The notes below the pieces were generated by a model. That model had not been told where the DNA came from. It worked only from the letters and a program-made list of their open reading frames with translations, and did no database searches. Shown piece by piece: positions 5,547 through 6,253 of a stretch of DNA of 6,253 nt; the first letter of the stretch is position 1, and every line of letters starts with the position of its first letter. Made by a program: the position numbers and the translations under genes. Source of the stretch: Nitrospirae bacterium GWC2_56_14 (lineage in GTDB: Bacteria; Nitrospirota; UBA9217); the NCBI GenBank assembly GCA_001803705.1, contig MHDY01000061.1, positions 1-6,253 of the forward strand, given 5' to 3'.

Positions 5547-5550
5547 CCTC
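5547..5550 (-). promoter_or_regulatory. Ribosome binding site coupling PilZ translation to the protease
   Basis: GAGG sits six bases before the PilZ ATG and shares two bases with the TGA stop (5551-5549) of the M50 protease. A ribosome ending the protease would uncover or directly use this site. It fixes the short 90-residue start against longer in-frame options. Confidence 0.75.
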
Positions 5551-6226
5551 ACTGGTAAAAGGGCCCCAATAAGATCGACAGCAACGGATTGATGAGCGGT
5601 CCGATGATCTTGCCGAGGATATTGAACGCCAACAACAGCATAAGGATGACGAAGCCATACCGCTCCAGCTGGTAGTACAGTGCCGCCTGTTTGTCGGGGA
5701 GAAGCCAGTAGACCACTCTGCTCCCGTCCAGCGGCGGAATGGGGATCATGTTCAGCACGCCCAGGACCACGTTGATGATCACGCCCGACTGGCACATAAG
5801 GACCAGGGGCGGCCCAAACCAGCTCCATGCGTCTCGTGGGGAGATCTGAGAGATGGCGGGCAGGACCAGGCGCAGAACGAAAGCAAAGGAGATCGCCATG
5901 ACCAGGTTGATCCCCGGTCCGGCGAGCGATGACAATGCCATGCCTTTTTTGGGGTCCTGAAAGTTGTACGGATTGATAGGGACGGGCTTCGCATACCCGA
6001 AGACCATCCTGCCATCGGTGGCCCAGAACAGCAGGAGCGGCATGAGAATGGTCCCGAAAAGATCGATATGGGACAGCGGATTCAGGGTCAATCTGCCCAT
6101 GTCCCGGGCCGTGTGGTCGCCAAGCCTGTTCGCCACCCAGCCATGGGCCACTTCGTGCAGCACAATGGCGAAGATGATCGGCGGTGCCATGACCACGATC
6201 TTTTGTATGATGTGCAGTTCTTCCAT
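5549..6226 (-). CDS. M50 site-2 protease, minimal type
   Basis: A 225-residue integral membrane zinc metalloprotease of the small site-2 protease group, which cleaves substrates within the membrane. Catalytic motifs are HEVAH (24-28; H24 and H28 bind zinc, E25 is the base) and NMIPIPPLDGSRV (159-171), with D167 as the third ligand. GPGINL (103-108) is also typical. Hydrophobic segments fall near 13-30, 55-70, 98-125, 140-163 and 189-212. It has no PDZ or CBS domain, unlike RseP- or SpoIVFB-type regulators, so its substrate cannot be guessed. Comparable small S2P genes often neighbour trpS in deltaproteobacterial-type genomes, as here. The ATG at 6226 lacks a strong ribosome site; M13 is an alternative but would shorten the first membrane helix. 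Sequence beyond 6226 is too short to assign. Confidence 0.93.
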   Translation of the reverse strand: MEELHIIQKIVVMAPPIIFAIVLHEVAHGWVANRLGDHTARDMGRLTLNPLSHIDLFGTILMPLLLFWATDGRMVFGYAKPVPINPYNFQDPKKGMALSSLAGPGINLVMAISFAFVLRLVLPAISQISPRDAWSWFGPPLVLMCQSGVIINVVLGVLNMIPIPPLDGSRVVYWLLPDKQAALYYQLERYGFVILMLLLAFNILGKIIGPLINPLLSILLGPFYQ

Positions 6227-6253
6227 AGGTTTACGTCAGCAAACGGTTATGGC

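Noticed and set aside
5541..5828. Upstream extension of the PilZ frame to 186 codons
   Set aside because: It overlaps the conserved C-terminal half of the M50 protease in another frame and reads as Pro/Arg/Gly-rich noise. The ATG at 5540 has a good ribosome site.

Overview
The window reads as chromosomal DNA from a GC-rich Gram-negative bacterium. The likeliest source is a Desulfobacterota, Nitrospirota or similar lineage; this rests on gene content, repeat style and protein character, not on a marker gene. Every gene I can support lies on the minus strand, so transcription runs from high to low coordinates.

From right to left, 6226-4053 is a conserved housekeeping block. It holds a minimal M50 site-2 protease (5549-6226), a 90-residue PilZ domain protein read from a ribosome binding site that overlaps the protease stop codon (5268-5540), and tryptophanyl-tRNA synthetase trpS (4053-5036). 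Between the PilZ gene and trpS is a 175-bp nested palindromic cassette (5071-5245), which looks like a dispersed non-coding repeat. A second palindrome (4026-4058) contains the trpS stop codon. Downstream of it is a 397-residue lysine-rich, partly coiled-coil protein with an embedded J-domain-like HPD segment (2810-4003).

The middle (about 1150-2810) looks accessory and is visibly richer in A+T than the flanking genes. It holds a small exported protein of unknown function with four cysteines (1883-2602), which has its own candidate promoter overlapped by an inverted repeat. It also holds a 183-residue protein with a clear HEPN-type R-x4-H motif (1150-1701), a candidate RNase or defence/toxin-type protein.

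The left end returns to GC-rich housekeeping sequence: a long-chain polyprenyl diphosphate synthase (ispB type, 39-1022) with a near-consensus sigma-70 promoter (1053-1081). A partial gene overlaps its stop codon by one base and may be an AMMECR1-family protein (1-39).

I found no tRNA, rRNA, CRISPR array, insertion sequence or canonical rho-independent terminator. No complete new multi-gene system is evident. The best leads are the HEPN orphan in its AT-rich island, the nested palindromic cassette upstream of trpS, and the translationally coupled protease-PilZ pair.
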